A stretch of 64,000 bases of DNA from Pseudomonas haemolytica (GCF_009659625.1 NZ_VOIW01000005.1:186001-250000); one strand, 5' to 3'. Shown: positions 51,606-60,135, numbered from the stretch's first letter. Translations and numbers: made by a program. The notes: a model not told the origin generated them from the letters alone.

Positions 51606-51751
51606 CCTCCGGCAATGGCCGCTTCGATAGCCGCAATATCGATCTTGGTCATGCTCATCACCGCGTCAAACGCACGCTTGGCGATGGCCGGGTCTCTGCT
51701 GGTCACGGCATCGCCGTTGTACCAGAGGCAGATCGTATTTTTATTGTTCAT
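51602..51751 (-). pseudogene. VOC/PhnB-like protein with large internal in-frame deletion
   Basis: A 49-codon frame with a good ribosome site (GAGGAG at 8 bases). The first 15 residues (MNNKNTICLWYNGDA) are the start of a VOC-family (3-demethylubiquinone methyltransferase-like) protein, and the rest (VTSRDPAIAKRAFDAV, MSMTKIDIAAIEAA) is the exact kind of end these ~160-residue proteins have. About 110 central residues with all metal-binding strands are missing, yet the frame is kept. The product would not fold as a VOC enzyme. This is a deletion remnant. Confidence 0.7.
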
Positions 51752-51815
51752 CGCAAGCTCCTCAGGTTGATAGGAGTGTGAAGTCTAGACGATAGCCCCT
51801 GGCGTTCTTCTCGGT

Positions 51816-52535
51816 TTAAAACCGCTCATCCAGAATCGCCGGCAAGGTGATGTCCTTGACGAAACTGGCCGAAGACAGGCTCAGCGTCATGCGCACCACC
51901 AGCACCACGTCATGCACCGGAATCGACTGGCCTTCACCGCGCTGCGCCGCGACTGCGAGCGGTGTGCTCAACGGGTCTTGGGTGTTCAGGTAACCGAGGT
52001 TCAGGCAGGTGACGCCCAGGCGCTGCTGCCGATAGCCTTCACGCAAGGCATCGGCAATCCCGCGCAGGGCAAATTTGGAAGCGCCGAACGCCACCTCCGG
52101 CCGGCCACTTTGCGGCAGGCCGGAGGTCGAGCCGGTCAGGATAATCCTCGGGTTGGCGCTTTTAAGTAGCACCGGCAGCAGGCGTTTGATCAGCAGCAGG
52201 GTAGAGGTGATGTTGCAGGTGACAATAGCTTCAAGCTGCTCATCACTGTCGCCCAGAAAGTTGTACGCCGGATCAAAGGCAAACTCTTCCCAGATACCCA
52301 GGTTGTAGATCAGCGTATCCAGCCCGCCCTGAGCCACTGCGGCTTCAATGACCTGCGCCGCCTTGGCGGGTTCGGCCAGGTTGGCTTCGACCCACTGCAC
52401 CTGCACATCAGGGTTGTGGTCGAGCTGCTCGGGACGGCTGCGGGACACGCCGATCAGCGTATCCCCAGGCTCGCCCAAACCCTCGATCAGGGCTTTGCCC
52501 AGGCCTTTGCTGGCGCCAACTACCATGGTTTTCAT
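51816..52535 (-). CDS. SDR-family protein with Phe replacing the catalytic Tyr
   Basis: A 239-residue SDR. The nucleotide motif VVGASKGLGKAL (about 5-16) and the central NLG/Asn region (IYNLGIWEE) are intact, and a Ser lies in TGSTSG (about 135-140). The usual YxxxK is FGASK: Phe150 and Lys154. Without the Tyr hydroxyl, ordinary SDR reduction should be impaired, so a structural, regulatory or non-redox role is possible. It lies between a deletion remnant and an MFS gene on the same strand, both with spacers. Confidence 0.82.
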   Translation of the reverse strand: MKTMVVGASKGLGKALIEGLGEPGDTLIGVSRSRPEQLDHNPDVQVQWVEANLAEPAKAAQVIEAAVAQGGLDTLIYNLGIWEEFAFDPAYNFLGDSDEQLEAIVTCNITSTLLLIKRLLPVLLKSANPRIILTGSTSGLPQSGRPEVAFGASKFALRGIADALREGYRQQRLGVTCLNLGYLNTQDPLSTPLAVAAQRGEGQSIPVHDVVLVVRMTLSLSSASFVKDITLPAILDERF

Positions 52536-52600
52536 TACGCGTCTCCTTGACTAGGGGGCGTAGTTATAAGGTAGTTGGCGGGGCCTTTCCAGCTTGCTGC

Positions 52601-53785
52601 TCAGGCCTCCACGGTTTCCCGGCAATTACGCAAACCCGCACGCCGCGAACGCCAGCCCAAACCCAGCACCATCAGCAAGCCCAAGCCCGCCATCAGCGCG
52701 CCCGCCAAGGAAATGGCCGGGTAGCCCAGCCCGGCGTTGATCACCGCGCCGCCCAATGCCGCGCCAATCGCATTACCGAAATTGAACGCACCAATGTTCA
52801 TCGCCGAAGCCAGGTTAGGCGCATCCTTTGCAGCCTCCATCACCCGCATCTGCAACGGTGGCACCAAGGCAAAACTGGCGGCGCCCCACAGCAGGATCGA
52901 CAAGGCGGCGGGCAGCGGCCATTGCATCAGCACCGAGAAGGCCAGCAGCACGGCTATCAACACCACCAGCGAGGTGATCAAGGTACGGTCCACCGAACGG
53001 TCCGCCGACTTGCCACCCCACACGTTGCCGAGGGTCAGCCCGACACCGAACAGCACCAGCATCCCGGTGACGAAGTTGGTCGAGGCGTGGGTGACATCGC
53101 GCAGAATCGGCGCGATATAGGTGAACACCGTGAACATCGCACTGGAGCCCACCACAGTCAGCGCCAGCGCGGCCAGCACCGGCCCGCGACCCAGTACGCG
53201 AATTTCCGCCATCAGGCTGCCACCTTTTGGCGCGGGCGTATTCGGCAACGCCCACCACAGCGCCGCCATCACCACCGCACCGAGCCCACTGATGCCCCAG
53301 AACGCCGTACGCCAACCGAAGTTTTCGCCAAACCAGGTGGCCAAGGGCACACCGCCAATAGTCGCCAGGGTCAGCCCCAGAAACATCGCCGCGACGGCAC
53401 CCGCACGCTTCTCCGGCGCGACCACACTCGCGGCCACAATCGAGCCAATACCGAAGAAGGCCCCGTGGTTCAGCGACGTCACCAGCCTGGCGATCATCAA
53501 GGTCTGGTAGTCGGTGGCCAGCGCCGACAGCAAATTACCCAAGGTGAAAATCGCCATCAGCCCGATCAGCAGATAACGGCGTGGCACCCTGGCCGTGGCG
53601 AGGGTCATGATCGGCGCGCCAATCAGTACGCCCATGGCATAGGCACTCACCAACAGCCCAGCGGCGGGGATGGAGACATCAAGATCGGCGGCAATACCGG
53701 GCAACATGCCCATAGGGGCAAACTCTGTGACCCCGATGCCAAAGGCACCGATGGACAACGCTACAAGGGGTGGATTGATACGCAT
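52601..53785 (-). CDS. MFS transporter, DHA1/AraJ-type
   Basis: A 394-residue 12-helix exporter. The sequence GAFGIGVTEFAPMGMLPGIA opens it, as in AraJ/YdhP-type sugar or drug exporters, and LVTSLNHGAFFGIGSIVAA and APEKRAGAVAAMFLGLTLAT mark the 4-5 region. The divergent LysR regulator 94 bases away is its likely controller. Substrates of this group range from chloramphenicol to arabinose derivatives. Confidence 0.86.
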   Translation of the reverse strand: MRINPPLVALSIGAFGIGVTEFAPMGMLPGIAADLDVSIPAAGLLVSAYAMGVLIGAPIMTLATARVPRRYLLIGLMAIFTLGNLLSALATDYQTLMIARLVTSLNHGAFFGIGSIVAASVVAPEKRAGAVAAMFLGLTLATIGGVPLATWFGENFGWRTAFWGISGLGAVVMAALWWALPNTPAPKGGSLMAEIRVLGRGPVLAALALTVVGSSAMFTVFTYIAPILRDVTHASTNFVTGMLVLFGVGLTLGNVWGGKSADRSVDRTLITSLVVLIAVLLAFSVLMQWPLPAALSILLWGAASFALVPPLQMRVMEAAKDAPNLASAMNIGAFNFGNAIGAALGGAVINAGLGYPAISLAGALMAGLGLLMVLGLGWRSRRAGLRNCRETVEA

Positions 53786-53879
53786 GGGTGACTCCTCATC
53801 TGTGAGTCAAATGCTACAATCCTGCCTTTTCAAGCAGTAGCCCACGGTTGGGAACTACAGCTTTGCGCAGGGAGCACAA

Positions 53880-54767
53880 ATGGACATAGGCGGTCGGTCG
53901 GGAGAGATGGAAGTGTTCGCCATGGTCGCCGAGCACGGCAGCCTGTCGGGCGCGGCGCGAGCCCTGGGGCTGACGCCATCGGCCATCAGCCGCATCATCA
54001 CCCGCACCGAACGGCGCATCGGCACCCGGTTACTGCTACGCACCACCCGAGCAATCACCTTCACAGCCGAAGGCGAAGCCTACCTGCGCGGCGCCCGCCG
54101 CATCCTCGCGGACATGGCCGAAGTCGAAGACGCCATCACCGACCAGGGCGCCCCACGCGGGCGCCTGCGAGTCAGCGCCGCCCTGGCCCATGGCCGCCTG
54201 ACCATCGTGCCGCTGATCGCCGCCTTCAGCGCCCGCTATCCCGCCATCGTTGTAGACCTGATGCTCGGCGATGAAGTCGTGGACATCCTCGGCGGCCAGG
54301 CCGACGTCGCCATCCGCTTCGGCCCACTCGCCGACAGCCCCCTGAGCGCCCGCCACATCGGCTCCACCGGCCAAGTCATCGTCGCCTCCCCGGACTACCT
54401 GGCACGCCACGGCACGCCGGTGACGCCGCAGGATTTACTCCAGCACAACTGCTTGCGCTTCAACTTCCGCCGGGCGGCGCCGGATTGGCCATTTCGGGTA
54501 GATGGGCGCGAGTTTTCGCTGAAAGTGGCGGGGACGATTGAGGGCAATAGTGGAGAGGCGTTGGCGCAGTTGGCGAAGCTGGGGGCGGGTATTACGCGGA
54601 TTGGGGCGTTTAGTGTGTTGGAGGAAGTGAGGCGGGGGGAGTTGGTGGTGTTGCTGGAGAGGTTTAACCCGGGGGATGTGGAGCCGATTCATGCGGTGTT
54701 TGTGGGGGGAGCGGCGATGCCGGCAAGGGTGAGGGCGTTTGTAGATTTTTTGGTGGAGCGGCGATAG
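53880..54767 (+). CDS. LysR-family transcriptional regulator
   Basis: A 295-residue regulator. The HTH (about 8-65, LSGAARALGLTPSAISRIITRTERRIG) and the LysR substrate-binding domain (about 90-290, with GRLRVSAALAHGRLTIVPLI and DVAIRFGPLADSPLSARHIG) are intact; it belongs to the DsdC/CrgA-like group. It is divergent from the MFS exporter. The third codon position changes from C-ending in the first two-thirds to G-ending after about 54470, which is unusual within one gene. Confidence 0.88.
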   Translation: MDIGGRSGEMEVFAMVAEHGSLSGAARALGLTPSAISRIITRTERRIGTRLLLRTTRAITFTAEGEAYLRGARRILADMAEVEDAITDQGAPRGRLRVSAALAHGRLTIVPLIAAFSARYPAIVVDLMLGDEVVDILGGQADVAIRFGPLADSPLSARHIGSTGQVIVASPDYLARHGTPVTPQDLLQHNCLRFNFRRAAPDWPFRVDGREFSLKVAGTIEGNSGEALAQLAKLGAGITRIGAFSVLEEVRRGELVVLLERFNPGDVEPIHAVFVGGAAMPARVRAFVDFLVERR

Positions 54768-54880
54768 GGCGAGGTGAATGGAGGGTTTTTCCCAAAAGAT
54801 GAACTCACTATTGAGTCCCATGAACGAGGGGCGATAATAAGCTCGACTTTGTAAAGTATTCACCGGAGGGAGTTGTAGTA

Positions 54881-55492
54881 ATGGACGTTGAGCAGATTAT
54901 AAAAATTATTTTGGCGTTGGCCGCGATGGCGGGCATCGCTAAAATAATTTATGAGTTTTCTATGGGAAGCAGGCTCCGCCTAAAAGACGATTATCGATTC
55001 GCAAAAGAGTTCTTGGGAGACATCGAAGCAAACCCAAAACTACATCATCTTGTTATTGAGCGAGGGTACTATGCGATTGCCGGAACTGTGTCGATGAAAG
55101 TTTCGGAAATTAAATATTTAATTTCGTTGTCTGACGCCGAAAGACGGCTCAAGGATTATGTTTTGGCGCGTAGATATGTAGAGCTAGTAGAGGCGAGTAA
55201 TAAAATAGATTTTCGGTATAAATATAAAAAACACTTTTCCAGAGTTTGGAGAAAAGCCCTTGCAATACTCGTTTACATGGTAGGGTGCTTCCTTGCTTTT
55301 TCTCCATTTTTAATGATTAAGTCGTTGGGGCTGGAGCCAAAATACTTGCTCTTGGTTTTGTTTACGCTACCCTGTTTCGGATTTTTTGCTGTGGATGCAT
55401 TAAGGAGTTTCGTGAAAATTGCAAGAGGAGAAGCACTCGTTAAAGAGCAACAGGAAAACTCCCCGTTAATTTTTATAAGTAAACGGCCTTAG
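54881..55492 (+). CDS. Low-GC membrane protein of unknown function
   Basis: A 203-residue protein with an N-terminal helix (about 5-25) and a hairpin of two helices (about 127-148 and 154-172). The cytoplasmic central part is rich in Lys, Arg, Asp and Glu (RLKDDYRFAKEFLGDIEANP). GGAGGGAG precedes the ATG by 8 bases. The gene is AT-rich, with many A/T-ending codons against a high-GC neighbourhood, a strong sign of recent acquisition. No family was recognised. It stands alone. Confidence 0.72.
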   Translation: MDVEQIIKIILALAAMAGIAKIIYEFSMGSRLRLKDDYRFAKEFLGDIEANPKLHHLVIERGYYAIAGTVSMKVSEIKYLISLSDAERRLKDYVLARRYVELVEASNKIDFRYKYKKHFSRVWRKALAILVYMVGCFLAFSPFLMIKSLGLEPKYLLLVLFTLPCFGFFAVDALRSFVKIARGEALVKEQQENSPLIFISKRP

Positions 55493-55860
55493 GTGTCGTA
55501 GTGAGCGTCCTTCATGCCTGGCTCATTCAAGGCTGGTATATCATAATGCAGCCTAAAGTGTGATGTTCGGGCGGGTCTATTTGAGTCAAGCGAGTTTCTG
55601 CCTTTTGGTTTTATAAAATGAGCATTTCCTCAATCTGGTCTAACTTTCTTGTTGATGCAAATGCTTCGCCAAGTAACGCGAGGGCTCTCTGAAGGTTATT
55701 TACCTTTTGGGGGCTGGTTTGCTGGCTACAGCATCGACTCACTTTTCCGACTCGTCACCATTCTTTCTTGGCATTTCCCCGCGTCGTGTCGTTTTTGAAG
55801 CTTGCTGAAACGTTTCATCGAGTTTATAAAACCCGCACAACTCCAAGAAAGGCTACCGCC
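55493..55860. other. 368-bp low-GC gap with a LacI-type operator near its right end
   Basis: No gene is seen. Composition stays low up to about 55760, so the foreign stretch extends beyond the membrane gene. The right end carries the operator-like palindrome at 55806 and an AT-rich TTTATAAAA box. Confidence 0.5.
55806..55817. promoter_or_regulatory. LacI/GalR-family operator-like palindrome TGAAACGTTTCA
   Basis: A perfect 12-bp palindrome with the central CG typical of LacI-family sites (for example Cra/FruR), 43 bases before the epimerase-like start. The matching regulator is not in this window. Confidence 0.5.
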
Positions 55861-57075
55861 ATGACCCCGCTCAAACTCTTCCTCGCCCTCAGCACACTGT
55901 CCGCCACCTCCCACGCCCTAGCCTGGGATTACGTCTTGCTCGACACCGACAAAGCCGCCCAGAACTGGCAGGTCACCAGCCAGCAACTCGGCATACACAC
56001 CGACACACCCTTCAGCGTTACCCTGCGCACCTTGCACGGCGGTCGGCAGGAGGGCGTCAGCATTGTCGACATCGATAACGGCACGATGAAACTCTCGGTG
56101 GTGCCGACTCGCGGAATGAACGTCTTGCAGGCCTCGGTCGGCGATGTGCGCATGGGCTGGGATTCGCCGGTCAAGGACGTGGTCAATCCGTCCTTCATCG
56201 AACTCAATGGCCGCGGTGGCCTGGGCTGGTTGGAAGGTTTCAACGAGCTGGTCGCTCGCTGCGGATACGAATGGGTCGGCCACCCCGGCGTCGACAACGG
56301 CGAACTGCTGACCCTGCACGGTCGGGCTGCCAATATTCCTGCGAATAAAGTCACCCTGCACATTGATGAAAAACCCCCGTACGCCATCACCCTGCGTGGC
56401 GAACTGAAAGAGCAGGCGTTCAAGAAGGTCGATTTCTCTGTCGCGACCGAACTGGTCACCGAGCCCGGTAGTGTAGTGTTCGCCCTCAACGATACGCTGA
56501 CCAACAACGGCGACTATCCGAAGGAATACCAGGCGCTGTACCACAGTAACTTCAGCACGCCGTTCCTGGAGCAGGGCGCTCGTTTTGCCGCACCGGTGAA
56601 ACAGGTGTCGCCGTTCAACGACAAGGCCAAGGGCGATCTGCCCGACTGGCAAACCTACCGCGCACCGACCAAGGACTACGACGAAACGGTTTACAACGTG
56701 GTGCCGTATGCCGACGCCAAGGGCGATACGTTGACCGTGTTGCATAACAAGGCTGGCAGCCTCGGCGTTTCGGTCGGCTTCAATACCCAGACACTACCGG
56801 TATTTTCCCTGTGGAAAAACACCGATACCCAAGGCCAGGGCTATGTCACGGGGCTGGAGCCGGGGACTAGTTTTTCCTACAACCGCCGTTATCAGCGGCC
56901 ACTGAACCTGGTGCCCACCATTGGGCCGAAGGAACACAAGCAGTTCCGCATCAGCTACAGCTTGTTGGCGGATAAGGCGGCTGTAGACAAGGCCTTGAAG
57001 CAGGTGAGCGAGATTCAGGCGGGGCGGGAGACTGAGGTGCGGCAGACGCCGTTGGTTGATCTGACCAAGGGGTGA
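55861..57075 (+). CDS. Exported DUF4432/aldose 1-epimerase-like protein
   Basis: A 404-residue protein. A signal peptide (about 1-20, ending SHALA) precedes a galactose-mutarotase-type beta-sandwich. Typical features are VPTRGMNVLQASVGDVRMGWDSP, NGRGGLGWLEGFNELVARCG, LHGRAANIPA and YHSNFSTPFLEQGARFAAP. Most homologues I know are cytoplasmic; export is notable. It probably binds or epimerises a sugar in the periplasm. AAAGG precedes the ATG by 9 bases. A LacI-type palindrome lies upstream. Confidence 0.85.
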   Translation: MTPLKLFLALSTLSATSHALAWDYVLLDTDKAAQNWQVTSQQLGIHTDTPFSVTLRTLHGGRQEGVSIVDIDNGTMKLSVVPTRGMNVLQASVGDVRMGWDSPVKDVVNPSFIELNGRGGLGWLEGFNELVARCGYEWVGHPGVDNGELLTLHGRAANIPANKVTLHIDEKPPYAITLRGELKEQAFKKVDFSVATELVTEPGSVVFALNDTLTNNGDYPKEYQALYHSNFSTPFLEQGARFAAPVKQVSPFNDKAKGDLPDWQTYRAPTKDYDETVYNVVPYADAKGDTLTVLHNKAGSLGVSVGFNTQTLPVFSLWKNTDTQGQGYVTGLEPGTSFSYNRRYQRPLNLVPTIGPKEHKQFRISYSLLADKAAVDKALKQVSEIQAGRETEVRQTPLVDLTKG

Positions 57076-57096
57076 CACCGGCAGGTGCGTTGTCGG

Positions 57097-57243
57097 TCAA
57101 TATTGCTGCCCCTCGGCCAGATGTTTGCGTGTTATTTCGCCGGCTTGTTCAAGGTCCGACAGCGTGCGCGTGACCTTGAACAGTCGATGGCACGGCTGCG
57201 CTACAGCCCACACGCGTGTCAAGCCTGCACTGAGGGAAATCCC
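57097..57243 (-). pseudogene. Fragment of a ComM/magnesium-chelatase-like C-terminus
   Basis: A 48-codon frame ends with a stop at 57097 and begins right after an in-frame stop at 57244. It reads GISLSAGLTRVWAVAQPCHR, then LFKVTRTLSDLEQAGEI and RKHLAEGQQY. This parallels the ComM/YifB ending (roughly S-A-R-A-Y-H-R-I-L-R-V-A-R-T-x-A-D-L, then HLAEALQYR), with several substitutions including loss of the final Arg. Only the last ~10% of the protein remains. There is no start codon of its own. Confidence 0.6.
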
Positions 57244-57311
57244 TCATTGCAGCACCTCCGTCCCCCTACTAGCATGAGCCACGAAACCCACCCAGTTCAA
57301 AGGGAAAGCTC

Positions 57312-58190
57312 ATGACGACCCATCACAGTGACGACAAGCAACCCACCCCGGATCAGGCCGAAGACAACGCGTTTTTCCCGTCTCCCTATTCCCTCAGCCA
57401 ATTCACCTCACCCAAATCCGACCTCAGTGGCGCCGACTATCCCAACCCCTACACGGGCGGGCGCTGGAAGGTCCTGGTGATCGGTGCTGATGAGCGCTAC
57501 CTGCTGACTGACAACGGCACGATGTTCTCCACGGGCAATCACCCGGTCGAAACCTTGCTGCCCATGTATCACCTGGATAAAGCCGGCTTCGATTTCGACA
57601 TCGCGACCCTGTCGGGCAACCCGGTGAAGTTCGAATTCTGGGCCATGCCTTCCGAAGACGTGGAAGTGCAGGGCTTTTATGCCAAGTACCGCAACCAGTT
57701 CAAGCGCCCGCTCAAGCTGGCCGAGGTGATTGAAAATGCGCTGGGCGAGGACTCGGACTATATCGGCGTGTTTATCCCGGGTGGGCATGGTGCGTTGATC
57801 GGCTTGCCAGAGAGTGCCGAGGTGAAGACGGTGCTGGAGTGGATGGTCGCGAAGGACAAGTTCGTGATTTCGCTGTGTCATGGCCCGGCTGCGCTGCTCG
57901 CGGCGGGTGTGGGTGAGTCCAGGGACGCTTATCTGTTCAGCGGTTATAAGATCTGCGCGTTTCCCGACGCTCTCGATGCCACGACCCCCGACATTGGCTA
58001 TATGCCGGGCCATCTGACCTGGAAGTTCGGCGAGCAACTGCAGGCGCTGGGGGTTGAGATTGTCAATCAGGACATATCCGGAGCGACGTTGCAGGATCGC
58101 AAGCTGCTGACCGGTGACAGTCCCTTGGCAGGCAACAACCTTGGCAAGCTGGCGGCGGATGCATTGCTGAAGGCGGTTGCGGCGCAGTGA
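57312..58190 (+). CDS. hchA: Hsp31-type protein deglycase/glyoxalase III
   Basis: A 292-residue DJ-1/PfpI superfamily protein. The nucleophile Cys is in ISLCHGPAALLAAG (about residue 185), and the Hsp31-specific N-terminal segment (YSLSQFTSPKSDLSG) and the inserted region around EVQGFYAKYRNQFKRP set it apart from simple PfpI members. It handles methylglyoxal and glycated proteins and acts as a holding chaperone. ATG 57312 follows AAAGGGAAAGCTC. Its stop overlaps the next start (GTGA), so hchA and the LuxR gene are coupled. Confidence 0.92.
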   Translation: MTTHHSDDKQPTPDQAEDNAFFPSPYSLSQFTSPKSDLSGADYPNPYTGGRWKVLVIGADERYLLTDNGTMFSTGNHPVETLLPMYHLDKAGFDFDIATLSGNPVKFEFWAMPSEDVEVQGFYAKYRNQFKRPLKLAEVIENALGEDSDYIGVFIPGGHGALIGLPESAEVKTVLEWMVAKDKFVISLCHGPAALLAAGVGESRDAYLFSGYKICAFPDALDATTPDIGYMPGHLTWKFGEQLQALGVEIVNQDISGATLQDRKLLTGDSPLAGNNLGKLAADALLKAVAAQ

Positions 58191-58906
58191 GTGAGGCCAC
58201 TGCTGAGAGGGCTATGCGCGCCGTTCTAGAGATTGAGGCGGCGCAGAAGCTTGAGGCGGTCCAACAGGCGGTACGCAGTTTCGCCAGGCCCTACGGCTAT
58301 GATCGGTTTGTGCTGTTTTCCGCTTCCCCGGTGAGCGATGAAGTGGTTGAGCGCATTTACTGGGTGGAAGGCGATTGGTTCGGTGACAGCCAACGTGTTG
58401 ACGCCCGGACCTATGTGCGTCGCTGCCCGTTCACGCGCCATGTCCTGGAGGCACGTGAAGCCTTCTTTTGGAGCAAGGTGCAGGAGCAAGGCGGGGAGCT
58501 CTACCAGGTCGTGCGTGCGCCGAGTGGCTCTGGCGTGCAAGGGTTGCAGGTGCCGGTGTTCGGGCCGCAAGGGCTTGAGGGCGCCATGAGCCTGGGCGGC
58601 GAGCAGGTGGAAGGTTCGGCACGCGTACGTCTGGGGTTGTGTATGGTCGCCACAGCGGCTTTTTTCTGTGCACGCAGGTTGCTTGAGCCGCCTGTGGGTG
58701 AATGGGCAGGCAAGCTTTCGCAGCGCGAGCGGGAAGTGCTGGCGTGGACGGCTGCTGGCCGGCGTCAGGCAGATATTGCAGCTACCCTCGGTTTGTCGGA
58801 GCGCACCGTGGAGAATCACTTGCGTTCGGCGCGCCGGCGTCTCGGGGTGGCGACAACGGCGCAAGCCATCAGGATCGCCATTCGTAACGGGGAGATTGAG
58901 GGTTGA
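58187..58906 (+). CDS. LuxR-family regulator with autoinducer-binding-like domain (LuxR solo)
   Basis: A 239-residue regulator starting at GTG 58187. The N-terminal ~170 residues resemble an autoinducer-binding domain (YDRFVLFSASP, then CPFTRHVLEAREAFFWS), but the acidic residue that contacts the acyl-homoserine lactone amide seems replaced. The C-terminal LuxR HTH (about 172-235, LSQREREVLAWTAAGRRQADIAATLG) is intact. No luxI gene is nearby, so this is a solo. Coupling to hchA hints that it reports reactive-carbonyl or cell-density stress. Confidence 0.88.
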   Translation: MSEATAERAMRAVLEIEAAQKLEAVQQAVRSFARPYGYDRFVLFSASPVSDEVVERIYWVEGDWFGDSQRVDARTYVRRCPFTRHVLEAREAFFWSKVQEQGGELYQVVRAPSGSGVQGLQVPVFGPQGLEGAMSLGGEQVEGSARVRLGLCMVATAAFFCARRLLEPPVGEWAGKLSQREREVLAWTAAGRRQADIAATLGLSERTVENHLRSARRRLGVATTAQAIRIAIRNGEIEG

Positions 58907-58932
58907 AGCAGAGACTCAATCGCCTATATTGC

Positions 58933-60078
58933 TTAAAGCGCCGCATACACCAGAGAAGACAGCCGCCCAGGGCGCGGATCAATCATCGAGTGGCTGCCCG
59001 AGGTGGTGGTGACAAAACCAAAGCTGACTTGTGCTTCGGGGTCGGTAAAACTTATCGGGCCGCCCAGGCCGATATGGCCGAAGGTGTGTGGGCCCATCGC
59101 GTGGGACGCCGACGGGTCACGTTGTTGCTCCAGCATGCAGCCTAATCCATAACGCATCGGGCGCATCCACACGCGATCCATGCCATGGCTGTGCTCTTGC
59201 GTGAACTCATTGAGCAGTTCGCGACCGATAAAATTTCCCGCCAGTAATGCACTGTAGAACCCGGCCAGGCCGTGGGCGGTGCCATGGGCACACACGGCCG
59301 GTTGCCGATAGGCCCACCAACGCGGGTCGCTGGTGCGCCTGGGCACCATGCCGGGGTTGGTGAAGGCGAGGGTGGCGATATGCGTTGGCTGGCTTTTCAG
59401 CACGGTTCGCAATGCTTGCGAATAGGGATCACCGACTCGCCCCGTGGCACTGTCGAAACGCGCGATACGATGAAAGTGTTGCTCGTCCACGCCCAGGTGA
59501 ACCTCGAGGCCATGGGGATCCAGAATCTCTGCGTGGATAAAGGCACAGGGATCGCGCCCGTCGACCCGGCGAATCAGCTCACCGAGAATCCAGCCAAACG
59601 TAGTGGTGCCGTAGCCCAGGTCGGTTCCCGCGGCCCACCACAGTGGCTCGGCTTCCAGCACCCGCAGCATATGTTCCCAGTCATACATCCTCGGGTTACG
59701 GTCGGGCGCACGCAGCGCCGGCAGGCCGGCAGTGTGGTTCATTACCTGGCGCAAGGTGACCTTGGCTTTGCCGCTCTGGGCGAACTCCGGCCAGTAACGG
59801 GCCACCGGCGCGTCCAGTTCCAACTTGCCTGCTTCGACCAGCATCAGAACGGCCACCGCGACGTAGGGTTTTATCACGCAAAAGGTATTGGCCAGGGTCT
59901 GGTGGGTCCAGGGTTGCGTGCCCTCTTGATCGGCCACGCCAGCCCACAGGTCAATAACCCTTTCTGCGCCTACCTGCACGCAAAGCCCGGCCCCACGTTC
60001 CTGCGGATCATCAAACATGTCTTCGAAGGCTTGCTTGACTGCTTCGAACTGTTTCGCACAGATTCCTTGTGCTTTCAT
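58933..60078 (-). CDS. EstB-type esterase/beta-lactamase-fold protein with CxxK in place of SxxK
   Basis: A 381-residue cytoplasmic PBP-fold protein. Where family members have SxxK, this reads CVIK (Cys67, Lys70, in NTFCVIKPYVAV). The second box retains Tyr (DLGYGTTTFGWILGE), and the third reads GHIGLGGPISF. The sequences DAPVARYWPEFA and HTAGLPALR are characteristic of EstB-like esterases. A cysteine nucleophile could still act, or the protein may bind without turnover. Start ATG 60078 has no close rival. Confidence 0.83.
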   Translation of the reverse strand: MKAQGICAKQFEAVKQAFEDMFDDPQERGAGLCVQVGAERVIDLWAGVADQEGTQPWTHQTLANTFCVIKPYVAVAVLMLVEAGKLELDAPVARYWPEFAQSGKAKVTLRQVMNHTAGLPALRAPDRNPRMYDWEHMLRVLEAEPLWWAAGTDLGYGTTTFGWILGELIRRVDGRDPCAFIHAEILDPHGLEVHLGVDEQHFHRIARFDSATGRVGDPYSQALRTVLKSQPTHIATLAFTNPGMVPRRTSDPRWWAYRQPAVCAHGTAHGLAGFYSALLAGNFIGRELLNEFTQEHSHGMDRVWMRPMRYGLGCMLEQQRDPSASHAMGPHTFGHIGLGGPISFTDPEAQVSFGFVTTTSGSHSMIDPRPGRLSSLVYAAL

Positions 60079-60135
60079 ACTTCAGCTCCTTGTATATGAA
60101 GTAGTGCCTTTGATACTTGCTGGACTTGAATGCAT

